NCBI RefSeq assembly: GCF_003594885.1
Contig: NZ_QZEZ01000013.1
Coordinates: forward strand, 1-54,133
DNA: 54,133 nucleotides
Reading direction: 5' to 3'
Source of the DNA: Vallicoccus soli
Lineage (GTDB): Bacteria; Actinomycetota; Actinomycetes; Motilibacterales; Motilibacteraceae
Positions 1 through 9,578 of this stretch are shown here, in pieces (positions within the stretch are counted from its first letter, which is position 1; every line of letters begins with the position of its first letter). The position numbers and the translations under genes were made by a program. The notes under the pieces were generated by a model. It had not been told where the DNA came from and searched no databases. It saw nothing but the letters and a program-made list of their open reading frames with translations.

Positions 1-201
1 GGGGTCCCCGGAGGCCACCCCGAGGGTGAACGGGTCACCGACCAGCCGCCGCGAACGCGCACCAGCAGCAGCGGCTGTGGCGGGCGTGGAGGCACCGGCG
101 CCCAGCGCGGCCGCGCCGGCGGCGCCGGCACCGGCGACCAGGAGGCCGCGACGGGACAGGGCGCCGGTCGGGGAGGGGACGGACGGGACGGGCTGCGGCA
201 T
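1..201 (-). CDS. PhoD-type alkaline phosphatase, N-terminal fragment (runs off left edge)
   Basis: The minus strand is open from an ATG at 201 to the window edge, giving the first 67 residues. They hold a Tat-type signal peptide (SRRGLLVAG, then an Ala/Gly-rich core ending near ATPATAAAAGA). The stretch DPFTLGVASGDP follows, which is the typical first motif of mature PhoD phosphodiesterase/alkaline phosphatases. The mature enzyme would be exported folded and would release phosphate from organic esters outside the cell. The catalytic part is outside the window. It is divergent from a second PhoD-like gene 232 bp away. Rightward readings starting at base 26 across this stretch are its antisense and not a real N-terminus. 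Confidence 0.8.
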   Translation of the reverse strand, partial: MPQPVPSVPSPTGALSRRGLLVAGAGAAGAAALGAGASTPATAAAAGARSRRLVGDPFTLGVASGDP

Positions 202-332
202 CGCGGGCTCCACCGGAGGGGGGACGGGACGGCCCGTACCGTGGCGCACCGCCCGCAACCGCAGGCCGCGGGCGGGTGTCGCGCAGGTGGACCGGGGGCG
301 TACGGCTCGCGCCCCCGCGCCGGGCGCCGGGC

Positions 333-354
333 GTTCACCGGCCCGCCACCCGCC
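333..354 (+). promoter_or_regulatory. Candidate PHO box (PhoP operator) between divergent phosphatase genes
   Basis: An exact GTTCACC at 333-339 is followed 11 bases later by a degenerate unit, CGCCACC, at 344-350. Two near copies in the other orientation (GGTGGAC at 286-292 and 358-364) lie close by. Streptomyces PhoP binds direct 11-base repeats of this heptamer upstream of phosphate-starvation genes, so the location between two phosphatase genes fits. Only one unit is exact, so this is a weak call. Confidence 0.3.
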
Positions 355-433
355 CGTGGTGGACCGCGCGGGCCCGCGGCGGCAGCGTGACGGCGCCCCC
401 ACCCGCCGACGCACGCCCGACGGAGCCGCCGCC

Positions 434-1990
434 ATGACCACCTACCTCGGCCGCCGCAGCCTGCTCGCCGGGGGCCTCGCCCTCGGCGGCGCCGCCCTGC
501 TGGGCGGACCCGCGTCCGCAGCCCCCCGCGCCGGCAGCGCACCCGGCCTGCTGCGCGCCGGGCGGCCCCTGCTGACCTCGGGCGTGCAGAGCGGCGACGT
601 GACCGCCCGCTCGGGCATCGTCTGGGCCCGCTCGGACCGCCCGGCGCGCATGTGGGTCGAGGTCGGGCGCGACCCGTCGTTCCGCCGGGCCCGGGTGGTG
701 CGCGGCCCCGTGGTCACCCCGGCCACCGACGGCACCGGCAAGGTACGGCTCACCGGGCTGCCCTCCGGCACGCAGCTGCACTACCGCACCTGGTTCAGCG
801 ACCTCGACACCCACCTGTCGGGGCCCGCCGAGGCCGGCGCCTTCCGCACCGCGCCGACCCGCGCCCAGGACGTGCGCCTCGTCTGGTCCGGCGACCTCGC
901 CGGGCAGGGCTGGGGCATCGACCCGTCCCGCGGCGGCTACCGCATCTTCGACGCCATGCGCCGGCGCGACCCCGACGTCTTCCTCTTCAGCGGCGACACC
1001 GTCTACGCCGACGGGCCGCTGCAGGAGAGCGTCGCGCTGCCCGACGGGACGACCTGGCGCAACATCGTCACGCCGGAGAAGTCGAAGGTCGCCGAGACGC
1101 TCGACGAGTACCGCGGCCAGTGGCGCTACAACCTGCTCGACGAGGCGTACCGCGCCTTCAACGCCCAGGTGCCGGCCATCGTCCAGTGGGACGACCACGA
1201 GGTCACCAACAACTGGTACCCCGGCGAGGTGCTCGAGGACGACCGCTACACCGAGCGCCGGGTCGACGTGCTCGCCGCCCGCGGCAAGCGGGCGTTCCAC
1301 GAGTACCTGCCGATCGCGCCGCGCGTCGAGGGCGAGCGCGGGCGGGTCTACCGCAAGCTCTCGTACGGCCCCCTGCTCGACGTCTTCGTCCTCGACATGC
1401 GCTCGCAGAAGGACGCCAACGACGCCAACGACGAGCGCCGCGGGCAGGTGCTGGGCGCCGAGCAGCTGGCGTGGCTCGAGCGGGAGGCAAGCGCTTCCCG
1501 CGCGGTGTGGAAGGTGATGGCCGCCGACCTGCCCATCGGCCTCGTCGTGCCCGACGGGGAGACCGCGCAGGAGGGCGTCGCGCAGGGCCTCGGCGGGCGC
1601 CCGCGCGGGCGGGAGAGCGAGGTCGCGCGGCTGCTGCGCACCCTGCACCGCCGCGGCGTGGAGAACGTGGTGTGGCTGACCGCCGACGTGCACTACACCG
1701 CGGCGCACCACTACTCGCCCGACCGCGCGGCCTTCCAGGACTTCACGCCGTTCTGGGAGTTCGTCTCGGGGCCGCTCAACGCCGGCGCCTTCGGCCCGAA
1801 CGCGCTGGACCCGACCTTCGGCCCGCGCGCCGTCTTCGTCGAGGCGCCCCCTGCCGCGGGGACGTCGCCCGCGCAGGGCTACCAGTTCTTCGGCGAGGTC
1901 GACGTCGACGCGTCGGACCGCAGCATGACGGTCAGCCTGCGCGGGATCGACGGCTCGGTCCGCTACCGGAAGACCCTGCGCCCCGCCTGA
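434..1990 (+). CDS. phoD: PhoD-like alkaline phosphatase/phosphodiesterase, Tat-exported
   Basis: This 518-residue secreted phosphatase should hydrolyse phosphate mono- or diesters outside the cell. The ATG at 434 gives a clean twin-arginine leader (GRRSLLAGG, Gly/Ala/Leu core, cleavage near ASAAPRA). Next come the SGVQSGDV motif and a fibronectin-like PhoD N-domain to about residue 130. The metallophosphatase domain shows SGDTVYADGP, WDDHEVTNNWYPGE, DMRSQ and WLTADVHYTAAHHY, the family's metal-binding Asp, Asn and His clusters. An in-frame extension upstream to base 26 is antisense to the divergent phosphatase and lacks any domain. The pair is probably phosphate-regulated; the exact substrate is not known. 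Confidence 0.9.
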   Translation: MTTYLGRRSLLAGGLALGGAALLGGPASAAPRAGSAPGLLRAGRPLLTSGVQSGDVTARSGIVWARSDRPARMWVEVGRDPSFRRARVVRGPVVTPATDGTGKVRLTGLPSGTQLHYRTWFSDLDTHLSGPAEAGAFRTAPTRAQDVRLVWSGDLAGQGWGIDPSRGGYRIFDAMRRRDPDVFLFSGDTVYADGPLQESVALPDGTTWRNIVTPEKSKVAETLDEYRGQWRYNLLDEAYRAFNAQVPAIVQWDDHEVTNNWYPGEVLEDDRYTERRVDVLAARGKRAFHEYLPIAPRVEGERGRVYRKLSYGPLLDVFVLDMRSQKDANDANDERRGQVLGAEQLAWLEREASASRAVWKVMAADLPIGLVVPDGETAQEGVAQGLGGRPRGRESEVARLLRTLHRRGVENVVWLTADVHYTAAHHYSPDRAAFQDFTPFWEFVSGPLNAGAFGPNALDPTFGPRAVFVEAPPAAGTSPAQGYQFFGEVDVDASDRSMTVSLRGIDGSVRYRKTLRPA

Positions 1991-2015
1991 GCCCCCGCGG
2001 TGCGAGGATCGGGGC

Positions 2016-2981
2016 GTGGCCGACCGACCGCTCCCCGTCGTGCTCGACGTCGACACCGGCGTCGACGACGCGCTCGCCCTGCTCCTCGCCGCGCGGCACC
2101 CCGGCCTCGACCTGCGGGCGGTGTCGTGCGTCGCCGGCAACGTCGGCGTCGACCAGGTGGTGGCCAACACGCTGCGCGTGCTCGACGCCGCGGGGGCGGG
2201 GGACGTCCCCGTCGCCCGCGGCGCCGACCGCCCGCTCGTGGAGCCGGCCCGCGAGGCCCGGCACGTGCACGGCGAGGACGGGCTGGGCGACCTCGGGCTG
2301 CCCCGCTCGCACCGCCGCGCCGAGGGCGTGCACGCCGTCGAGCTGCTGCGGCGCGCGGTCCTCGACGCCCCCGAGCCGGTGACGCTCGTGGCGCTCGCGC
2401 CCCTCACGAACGTCGCGCTGCTCCTGCGCTCGCACCCGGAGGTGGGGCCCCGCCTCGCCCGGGTCGTCGTCATGGGCGGCGCGGCGACCGGCGGCAACGC
2501 CACCGCCGCCGCGGAGTTCAACGTCTGGCACGACCCCGAGGCGGCGGAGGTCGTCCTCGGGGCGGGGCTGCCGGTCACCCTCTACGGCCTCGACGTCTTC
2601 TACGAGGTCGCGCTCACCGCGGCCGAGGCGGACGCGCTCGCCGCGTCGGGCGAGCCGGCCGCCGCGCTCGCCGGGCGCCTCGTGCGGCACCAGGTCGCCC
2701 GCCTGGGCGGGGTGAGCGGCACGCTGGGCGACGCGGGGGCGGTGGCCGCCGCGCTCGACCCGGGCGGGCTGCGGACCGAGCGGCTGCCGGTGCGCGTGGA
2801 GCTGGCCGGGCGCTGGACGCGCGGGCAGACCGTCGTGGACCGCAGGGCGCCGCACGACCGCGCCGCCGACCCGCTCGGGCCGCCCGGGCCGCCGGTCGAC
2901 GTCGCCCTGCAGGTCGACGCCGACCGCTACCGCCGGCTGTTCCTCGACGCGGTGACGGGGGTGCCGTCGTGGGCCGCGTAG
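2016..2981 (+). CDS. Inosine-uridine preferring nucleoside hydrolase
   Basis: This 321-residue enzyme splits the N-glycosidic bond of ribonucleosides, giving free base and ribose. The diagnostic calcium-binding N-terminus DVDTGVDDALALLLAA is at residues 10-25. VVMGGAATGGNATAAAEFNVWHDPEAA in the middle is the family's substrate and metal loop (quoted motif core: GGNATAAAEFNVWHDPEAA). Length is normal for the family. The GTG at 2016 is the only start that preserves the beta strand before the Asp motif. It overlaps the following ribokinase by 13 bp, so the ribose it releases would be phosphorylated by the next gene product. Nucleoside preference cannot be read from sequence. Confidence 0.92.
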   Translation: MADRPLPVVLDVDTGVDDALALLLAARHPGLDLRAVSCVAGNVGVDQVVANTLRVLDAAGAGDVPVARGADRPLVEPAREARHVHGEDGLGDLGLPRSHRRAEGVHAVELLRRAVLDAPEPVTLVALAPLTNVALLLRSHPEVGPRLARVVVMGGAATGGNATAAAEFNVWHDPEAAEVVLGAGLPVTLYGLDVFYEVALTAAEADALAASGEPAAALAGRLVRHQVARLGGVSGTLGDAGAVAAALDPGGLRTERLPVRVELAGRWTRGQTVVDRRAPHDRAADPLGPPGPPVDVALQVDADRYRRLFLDAVTGVPSWAA

Positions 2982-3796
2982 CCGTCGTCGGCAGCCTCAA
3001 CGTCGACCTCGTCACCGGGGTCGAGCGCCACCCGCGCCCGGGCGAGACCGTGCGCGGCGAGGGCCTGGAGCACCGGCCCGGAGGCAAGGGCGCCAACCAG
3101 GCCCTGGCGGCCGCGCGCGCCGGGGCCCGCACGACGCTCGTCGGCCGGGTGGGCGACGACGCGGCCGGGTCGTCGTACCTCATCGGCCTGCGGCGCGAGG
3201 ACGTCGACGTCTCGCGGGTGCGCCGCACGCGCGGCACGCCGACCGGGCACGCGCTCATCGTCGTGGACGGCAGCGGCGAGAACACCATCGTCATCGCCGC
3301 CGGCGCCAACGGCGAGCTCACCCCCGACGACGTCGAGGACTGCGCGGACGTCGTGCGCGAGGCCGACGTCCTGCTGCTGCAGCTCGAGGTGCCGCTCCCG
3401 GCGGTCGAGGCGGCCGCCCGGCTGGCCCGCGGGGCCGGCACGCGGGTGCTGCTCAACCCGTCGCCCGTGACCGCCCTCGGGCCGTCCCTGCTCGACCACG
3501 TCGACCTCGTCGTCGCGAACGAGGACGAGGCGCGCTCGCTCGGCGGCTGGGACGGCCCGCTCATCACCACGCTGGGTGCCCGGGGCGCCCGCTGGCGCGC
3601 TCCACGCGTGGACCTGCACCGCGACGCGCTGCGGGTCGACGTCGTCGACACGACGGGGGCGGGCGACGCCCTGGCCGGCGCCGTCGCGGCCGCGCTCGCG
3701 GACGGGCTCGACGAGGCCGCCGCGCTCGAGCGGGGCGTGGCGGCCGGCGCCCGCGCGGCCACGCACGACGGGGCGCAGGACTGGCTCCTCGACTGA
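2969..3796 (+). CDS. rbsK: Ribokinase (PfkB family)
   Basis: This 275-residue PfkB-family sugar kinase probably phosphorylates the ribose released by the overlapping nucleoside hydrolase. The GTG at 2969 lies inside the end of that gene and gives the typical N-terminus GRVAVVGSLNVDLV. The ribose-binding motif RPGGKGANQALAAARAGA follows, and the C-terminal catalytic/anion-hole motif DTTGAGDALAGAVAAAL carries the general-base Asp. The family usually has about 300 residues, so this is slightly short: the stretch around residues 185-215 (EARSLGGWDGPLITTLGARG) is compact. Another PfkB sugar substrate is possible, but gene context favours ribose. Confidence 0.88.
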   Translation: MGRVAVVGSLNVDLVTGVERHPRPGETVRGEGLEHRPGGKGANQALAAARAGARTTLVGRVGDDAAGSSYLIGLRREDVDVSRVRRTRGTPTGHALIVVDGSGENTIVIAAGANGELTPDDVEDCADVVREADVLLLQLEVPLPAVEAAARLARGAGTRVLLNPSPVTALGPSLLDHVDLVVANEDEARSLGGWDGPLITTLGARGARWRAPRVDLHRDALRVDVVDTTGAGDALAGAVAAALADGLDEAAALERGVAAGARAATHDGAQDWLLD

Positions 3797-3806
3797 GCCC
3801 GCGCGC

Positions 3807-4319
3807 CTACCCGCGCCCGGTGCGCAGGGGGAGCTCGTGCAGCGCCACGTCCCGCAGCGCGCCGTCGGCCGCGACGGCCGTGGCGTAGGTGCAGCGCGGC
3901 TGGCGCCGCCGGTCCGTCGGGGAGCCGGGGTTGAGCAGCCGCAGGCCGCCCGGGGCCACGGAGTCCCACGGGATGTGGGAGTGGCCGAAGACGAGCACGT
4001 CCACGTCCGGGTAGGCGGCGGCCGCCCGCTCCTCGCGCCCCTTGGCCGCCCCCGTCTCGTGCACCACCGCGAGCCGGACGCCCGCCAGCTCGGCCCGGGC
4101 CACCTCCGGCATGACCGCCCGCAGCTCGGGCCCGTCGTTGTTGCCGACCACGCCGACCAGCCGCCGGGCCCGCGCGGACAGCCGCTCCCACGCGTCGAGC
4201 GACACCCAGTCCCCGGCGTGCACGACGACGTCGGCGTCGTCGACCGCGCGCCACACCTCGTCGGGCAGGTCCCGGGCGCGCCGGGGCAGGTGGGTGTCGG
4301 CGAGCAGCAGGAGGCGCAC
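3807..4319 (-). CDS. YfcE/MJ0936-type metallophosphoesterase
   Basis: This small 170-residue phosphodiesterase has all blocks of the calcineurin-like fold: ADTHLPRR (DxH), HAGDW (GD), VVGNND (GNxD), and GHSHIPW (GHxH). Members of this family hydrolyse phosphodiester substrates with Mn or Ni, but their natural substrate is often unknown. The start is a GTG at 4319. It is convergent with the ribokinase (10 bp gap) and lies 29 bp downstream of the methyltransferase end on the same strand, so it may be co-transcribed with that gene. Confidence 0.85.
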   Translation of the reverse strand: MRLLLLADTHLPRRARDLPDEVWRAVDDADVVVHAGDWVSLDAWERLSARARRLVGVVGNNDGPELRAVMPEVARAELAGVRLAVVHETGAAKGREERAAAAYPDVDVLVFGHSHIPWDSVAPGGLRLLNPGSPTDRRRQPRCTYATAVAADGALRDVALHELPLRTGRG

Positions 4320-4348
4320 GGGGGCGTCCTACCCGCGCCGCGCGCCGC

Positions 4349-5521
4349 TCAGGCGGGGCGGGCGACGAGCGCCCAGGGCTCCCCGGCGACCCGGGTCAGC
4401 ACGACGGTGGCGGTCCCCGAGCCGGTGAGCCGGAGCTGGCGGCGCAGCTGCTCCGGCTCGAGGGCGGAGCCGCGCTTCTTCACCACCACCGTGCCGACGT
4501 CGCGGGCGCGCAGCGCCGCGCGCAGCCGCTTGAGCTGGAAGGGCAGGGCCTCGAGGACCTCGTACGGCCGCGCGAGCGGCGTGGGGACGAGGCCGTCGGC
4601 GGCCACGTACGCGATGGTCGGGTCGAGCAGCGACCCGTCGACGGCCGCCACCACGGCGGACACGAGGCCCGCGCGCACCACGGCGCCGTCGGGCTCGTAG
4701 AGGAAGCGGCGCACCGGCCCCACCGGTGGCGGCTCCTCCGCGCCGCTGCCGGTGACCGTCGCGCCCGAGGGCAGCAGCGTGGCGCGGTGGCGCACCCCGG
4801 AGGCGAGGGCGCCCGCCCAGACGGCGGCCTCCACGACGTCGCCGTCGACCGAGACCCACTCGACCTCCGCGCCGGGCGGGGCGAGGTCGCGCGGGACGCC
4901 CGGCGCCACCTTCGCGCCGGCCGCCGGCGACGCGGCGAGCACCCCCTCCACCCAGGACCACGGCGGCGACCAGCCCTCGGGGGCCATGACGCGCCGGCCC
5001 CCGGCCCGGCGCGCCGGGTCGCAGAAGGCGCCCCCGTGCGCCCGGACGTCCACCGCGGTCACGTCCGCGGCGAGGACCCGCGCGCGCGCCGCCAGGCCCA
5101 GGGCCTCGGCGTTCGCGGCGGCCAGCGCGCAGGCCACCGGGTCGCGGTCGACGCCGAGCACGTCGAGGCCCGCCGCGGCGAGCGGCAGCAGGTCGCCGCC
5201 GACGCCGCAGCACAGGTCCACGACGTCGCGCACGCCGGCGTCGACGAAGCGCCGCGCGCGCCGCGCCGCGACCTCCGCGCGCGTGGCCTGCTCCAGCCCG
5301 TCGGGGGTGAGGAGCATCGAGGCCGCGGCCGGCCCCAGCCGGGGGGCGGCCCGCGCCCGCAGCCGGGCCTGGGTCATCGCCGCCGCGACGAGCGGGGCCG
5401 GGTGCTCGCGGCGCAGCCGCTCGCCGAGCGCGAGGGCGGCGCGCTCGTCGTACCCCTGCAGCGCCGCGAGCAGGGCCCGGCCGGCGGGGGAGCGCAGCGC
5501 GTCGACGTCGGCGAGCGTCAT
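4349..5521 (-). CDS. Class I SAM-dependent methyltransferase with THUMP-like C-terminal domain
   Basis: This 390-residue protein has an N-terminal helical region and a Rossmann-fold SAM site, VVDLCCGVGGDLLPLAAAG, at about residues 114-132, followed by LGVDRDP. The later stretch FCDPARR matches the catalytic-type DPAR/DPPR loop of RNA or protein methyltransferases. The C-terminal third (PFQLKRLRAALRARDVGTVVVKKRG and after; core motif RLRAALRARDVGTVVVKKRG) matches the THUMP-like domain seen in actinobacterial homologues, which are often found beside groES. The ATG at 5521 was chosen; a GTG three codons upstream is possible. The substrate is not known and an RNA target is only an inference. Confidence 0.8.
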   Translation of the reverse strand: MTLADVDALRSPAGRALLAALQGYDERAALALGERLRREHPAPLVAAAMTQARLRARAAPRLGPAAASMLLTPDGLEQATRAEVAARRARRFVDAGVRDVVDLCCGVGGDLLPLAAAGLDVLGVDRDPVACALAAANAEALGLAARARVLAADVTAVDVRAHGGAFCDPARRAGGRRVMAPEGWSPPWSWVEGVLAASPAAGAKVAPGVPRDLAPPGAEVEWVSVDGDVVEAAVWAGALASGVRHRATLLPSGATVTGSGAEEPPPVGPVRRFLYEPDGAVVRAGLVSAVVAAVDGSLLDPTIAYVAADGLVPTPLARPYEVLEALPFQLKRLRAALRARDVGTVVVKKRGSALEPEQLRRQLRLTGSGTATVVLTRVAGEPWALVARPA

Positions 5522-5557
5522 CCCGGGCACCCCGCGATCCTGCCCGACGTCGCGTCC

Positions 5558-5584
5558 CTGGCACTCCGGTTGACCGAGTGCTAA
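5558..5584 (+). promoter_or_regulatory. CIRCE operator 1 (HrcA site) of groES
   Basis: Half-sites CTGGCACTC (5558-5566) and GAGTGCTAA (5576-5584) are separated by exactly 9 bases. They match the CIRCE consensus TTAGCACTC-N9-GAGTGCTAA at 16 of 18 positions. The HrcA repressor binds here and releases on heat or unfolded-protein stress. The -35 element of the groES promoter lies in the 9-base spacer, so bound HrcA would block RNA polymerase directly. Confidence 0.92.
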
Positions 5585-5598
5585 CCGGCGGACTACCT
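5570..5598 (+). promoter_or_regulatory. groES promoter
   Basis: A TTGACC -35 box at 5570-5575 and a CTACCT -10 box at 5593-5598 are separated by 17 bases. Transcription would start near 5605, giving a leader of about 115 bases. The promoter is embedded in CIRCE 1 and directly followed by CIRCE 2. Confidence 0.65.
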
Positions 5599-5604
5599 TC
5601 GGAC

Positions 5605-5631
5605 CTGGCACTCCCGGCCCGGGAGCGCCAA
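5605..5631 (+). promoter_or_regulatory. CIRCE operator 2 of groES
   Basis: A second, more degenerate copy has half-sites CTGGCACTC (5605-5613) and GAGCGCCAA (5623-5631), again with a 9-base spacer. Its left half is identical to that of CIRCE 1. It sits at the predicted transcription start, so HrcA could occupy two sites across the core promoter. Confidence 0.75.
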
Positions 5632-5720
5632 GGTGGCGACGCCGTCCGGCACCCGCGACGACGGCCGGCAGAGCCCCGCCCCAAGCCACAGCGACATCCC
5701 GCACAGGGGAGGCAGCAGAC

Positions 5721-6017
5721 GTGTCGGTCTCCATCAAGCCGCTCGAGGACCGGATCCTGGTCCAGACGCTCGACGCCGAGCAGACCACGGCGTCCGGTCT
5801 CGTGATCCCGGACACCGCGAAGGAGAAGCCCCAGGAGGGCAAGGTCCTCGCGGTCGGCCCGGGCCGCGTCGACGACAACGGCAACCGCGTCGCGGTCGAC
5901 GTCAAGGTCGGCGACACCGTCGTCTACAGCAAGTACGGCGGCACCGAGGTCAAGTACGACGGCGAGGAGTACCTCATCCTCTCCGCGCGCGACGTCCTCG
6001 CGGTCGTCGAGAAGTGA
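5721..6017 (+). CDS. groES: Co-chaperonin GroES
   Basis: This 98-residue subunit caps the GroEL folding chamber as a heptamer. The sequence is classical: [11 protein letters not shown] at the start, a mobile loop around residues 19-32 ([17 protein letters not shown]), [31 protein letters not shown] and the terminal LAVVEK. The start is GTG with an AGGGGAGG ribosome binding site at 5704-5711. It is controlled by two CIRCE sites and followed by groEL after a hairpin. Confidence 0.98.
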   Translation: MSVSIKPLEDRILVQTLDAEQTTASGLVIPDTAKEKPQEGKVLAVGPGRVDDNGNRVAVDVKVGDTVVYSKYGGTEVKYDGEEYLILSARDVLAVVEK

Positions 6018-6022
6018 CCCCC

Positions 6023-7798
<1,776 letters not shown>

Positions 7799-7817
7799 CG
7801 GCCGCACCCCCGGTACG

Positions 7818-7856
7818 CACGAGGCGCCCCTCCCGTCGCGGGAGGGGCGCCTCGTG
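7818..7856 (+). terminator. Strong terminator after groEL1
   Basis: A perfect 17-bp stem (7818-7834 and 7840-7856; core GAGGCGCCCCTCCC) closes a 5-base loop, 20 bases after the groEL stop. whiB3 converges from the right and ends at 7897, so the hairpin may serve both directions. There is no U-run, as is common at this GC content. Confidence 0.85.
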
Positions 7857-7896
7857 GCGTCCGGGGGCGGTGGTGTCGCCGGGCGGTGGGGCCGGG

Positions 7897-8190
7897 TCAG
7901 CTCGCGGGGGCGAGGCGGCGCGCGGCGAGGATCCGCTCGCGGTCGTCCTCGCTCATGCCGCCCCACACGCCGTACGGCTCGCGCACGGCCAGGGCGTGCG
8001 CCGCGCACTGGGCGAGCACCGGGCAGCGGGCGCACACGGCCTTGGCGCGCGCCTCCCGGTTGCGCCGGCTGGGCCCGCGCTCGCCCTCCGGGTGGAAGAA
8101 GGTGTCGGGGTCCTCGCCGCGGCAGGCGCCCTGCAGCTGCCAGTCCCACAGGTCGGCGTTCGGACCGGGGAGCCGTGAGATCTCAGCCAT
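7897..8190 (-). CDS. whiD: WhiB3/WhiD-type iron-sulfur regulator
   Basis: This 97-residue WhiB-like protein should carry a redox- and NO-sensitive 4Fe-4S cluster and act by binding region 4 of the primary sigma factor. The four ligands are visible: C23, C53, C56 and C62 (C-x29-C-x2-C-x5-C). The GVWGG turn is at 74-78. The N-terminus LPGPNADLWDWQLQGACRG and the FFHPEGERG stretch are specific to the WhiB3 (Mycobacterium) / WhiD (Streptomyces) subgroup. Position next to groEL1 supports this orthology. In those organisms it controls redox and lipid metabolism or late sporulation. The ATG at 8190 follows AGGAAGGG. Confidence 0.93.
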   Translation of the reverse strand: MAEISRLPGPNADLWDWQLQGACRGEDPDTFFHPEGERGPSRRNREARAKAVCARCPVLAQCAAHALAVREPYGVWGGMSEDDRERILAARRLAPAS

Positions 8191-8220
8191 GGCAGGTGCC
8201 CTTCCTCTGACGGTGGTACG

Positions 8221-8249
8221 AACCTAGTACCGCGCCAAAGGTTGTTCAA
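8221..8249 (-). promoter_or_regulatory. whiD promoter
   Basis: On the minus strand, TTGAAC (8249-8244) and TAGGTT (8226-8221) are spaced by exactly 17 bases. This matches a housekeeping actinobacterial promoter. Transcription would start about 25 bases before the whiD ATG. Confidence 0.65.
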
Positions 8250-8419
8250 GCCCTCCGGGCCGTGATCTGGGCGACGACACCGGCCGCGCCCCGCCGAGGT
8301 GGCGCGCTGCGTACCCGCTCCGGGGCCCGCCCAACCCCCGCCGCGGGGCCGGGCGGGGGCGGCGCGCCGTGCCCCGGGGTCGGCTGGCGCGCGGGGGGCT
8401 TGCGAGGACAATCGTCGCC

Positions 8420-9445
8420 ATGGCGAGCCCCGTGGACGACGGCGGCGACCTGCAGGGTCCAGCGCTCACGGTGGCCGCCGTCGCGCGCAGGCTCGGGGTC
8501 GCCCCGGCGACGCTGCGCACGTGGGACCGCCGCTACGGCCTCGGGCCCAGCGCGCACACCGCCGGCGCCCACCGCCGCTACACCGCGAGCGACCTGCAGC
8601 GGCTGTCGCTCATGCGCCGCCTCACCCACGAGGGGGTGGCGCCGGCCGAGGCGGCGCGCATCGCCCTGGCCGCCCCGGAGGGGGCCGGCGGCACCCTCGG
8701 CGGCGTGCCGCTCGAGGCCGCGCCCGCGCCCGCCGCCGCGGCCGCCGGCGTGCTCGCGCAGGCCGGTGCCGAGGCCCCGGAGGCCGCCGCGGGCCGTCGA
8801 GCGCCCGGCGGCGGGCGGGTGCTCGCCCTGCCCGACGGCTCGCCGCCCGCCCGGGGGCTCGCCCGGGCCGCCATGGCGCTGGACAGCCACGCGTGCCTGC
8901 AGATCGTCACGGCCGCCCTCGAGCGGTCGGGGGTCGTGCAGACCTGGGACGAGCTGCTCGTGCCGGTCCTCGTCGGCGTCGGCGAGCGCTGGAGCGCCAG
9001 CGGCCAGGGCATCGAGGTCGAGCACCTGCTCAGCGAGTGCGTCATGGCCGCGATGCGCGGCGTGTCCCTGGGGCTGGCCAGCCCGCGCAACGCCCGCCCG
9101 GTGCTGCTCTCCTGCGCTCCCGAGGACCAGCACGTGCTGCCGGTGCACGTCCTCGCCGCCGCCCTCGCCGAGCGCGGGGTCGGGGCGCGGCTGCTCGGCG
9201 CCCGCGTCCCCGCCGACGCGCTCGTCGCGGCGGTGCGCCGCTCCGGGCCCGCCGCGGTGTTCGTCTGGGCGCAGATGCCCGCCACCGCCGACCCCGCCGT
9301 GCTGTCCGGCCTGCCGGTGCTGCGCCCGCCCGCCGTCGTCGTCGCGGGCGGTCCGGGCTGGGACCGGGCCGCGACCCCGGCGGACGTGGTCGCCGAGGGG
9401 CTCGAGCACGCCGTCGACGTCCTCGTCCGCGCCACCGGCGGGTGA
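8420..9445 (+). CDS. MerR-family regulator with B12-binding photoreceptor-like domain (CarH/LitR type)
   Basis: This 341-residue regulator has a MerR winged helix-turn-helix at about residues 16-85 (LTVAAVARRLGVAPATLRTWDRRYG) (motif core VARRLGVAPATLRTWDRRYG). A low-complexity Ala-rich linker follows, then a helical cap plus cobalamin-binding Rossmann domain. The cap has the exact W-x9-EH signature of CarH/CarA/LitR proteins (W191, E201, H202). The cobalt-ligand region reads EDQH with His238, then LAAALAERGVGARLLGARVP and a late VVVAGGPGW. In CarH, adenosylcobalamin binding in the dark assembles a DNA-bound tetramer and light breaks it. Here a light- or B12-responsive repressor role is inference. 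It is divergent from whiD and upstream of bldM. Confidence 0.82.
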   Translation: MASPVDDGGDLQGPALTVAAVARRLGVAPATLRTWDRRYGLGPSAHTAGAHRRYTASDLQRLSLMRRLTHEGVAPAEAARIALAAPEGAGGTLGGVPLEAAPAPAAAAAGVLAQAGAEAPEAAAGRRAPGGGRVLALPDGSPPARGLARAAMALDSHACLQIVTAALERSGVVQTWDELLVPVLVGVGERWSASGQGIEVEHLLSECVMAAMRGVSLGLASPRNARPVLLSCAPEDQHVLPVHVLAAALAERGVGARLLGARVPADALVAAVRRSGPAAVFVWAQMPATADPAVLSGLPVLRPPAVVVAGGPGWDRAATPADVVAEGLEHAVDVLVRATGG

Positions 9446-9449
9446 GGAC

Positions 9450-9476
9450 GGGGGCCGCGCGCCCCGTACGGCCCCC
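9450..9476 (+). terminator. Possible terminator after the B12-binding MerR gene
   Basis: An 8-bp stem (GGGGGCCG at 9450-9457 and CGGCCCCC at 9469-9476) closes an 11-base loop just after the stop codon. It would separate this gene from bldM, but the loop is long and no U-run follows. Confidence 0.4.
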
Positions 9477-9578
9477 TCGGGCAGCGCGCGGCGACCGGTC
9501 GTGCACGAGGCGCTCACGTCCGGAGCGGGTCCTGCCGATGGTCCGGGAGAGACCCCGACCGAAGGTGGCGCCAGTACC

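Noticed and set aside
26-433. In-frame upstream extension of the complete PhoD gene to base 26
   Set aside because: It is antisense to the signal peptide of the divergent PhoD-like gene and has no domain. The ATG at 434 gives a proper Tat leader.
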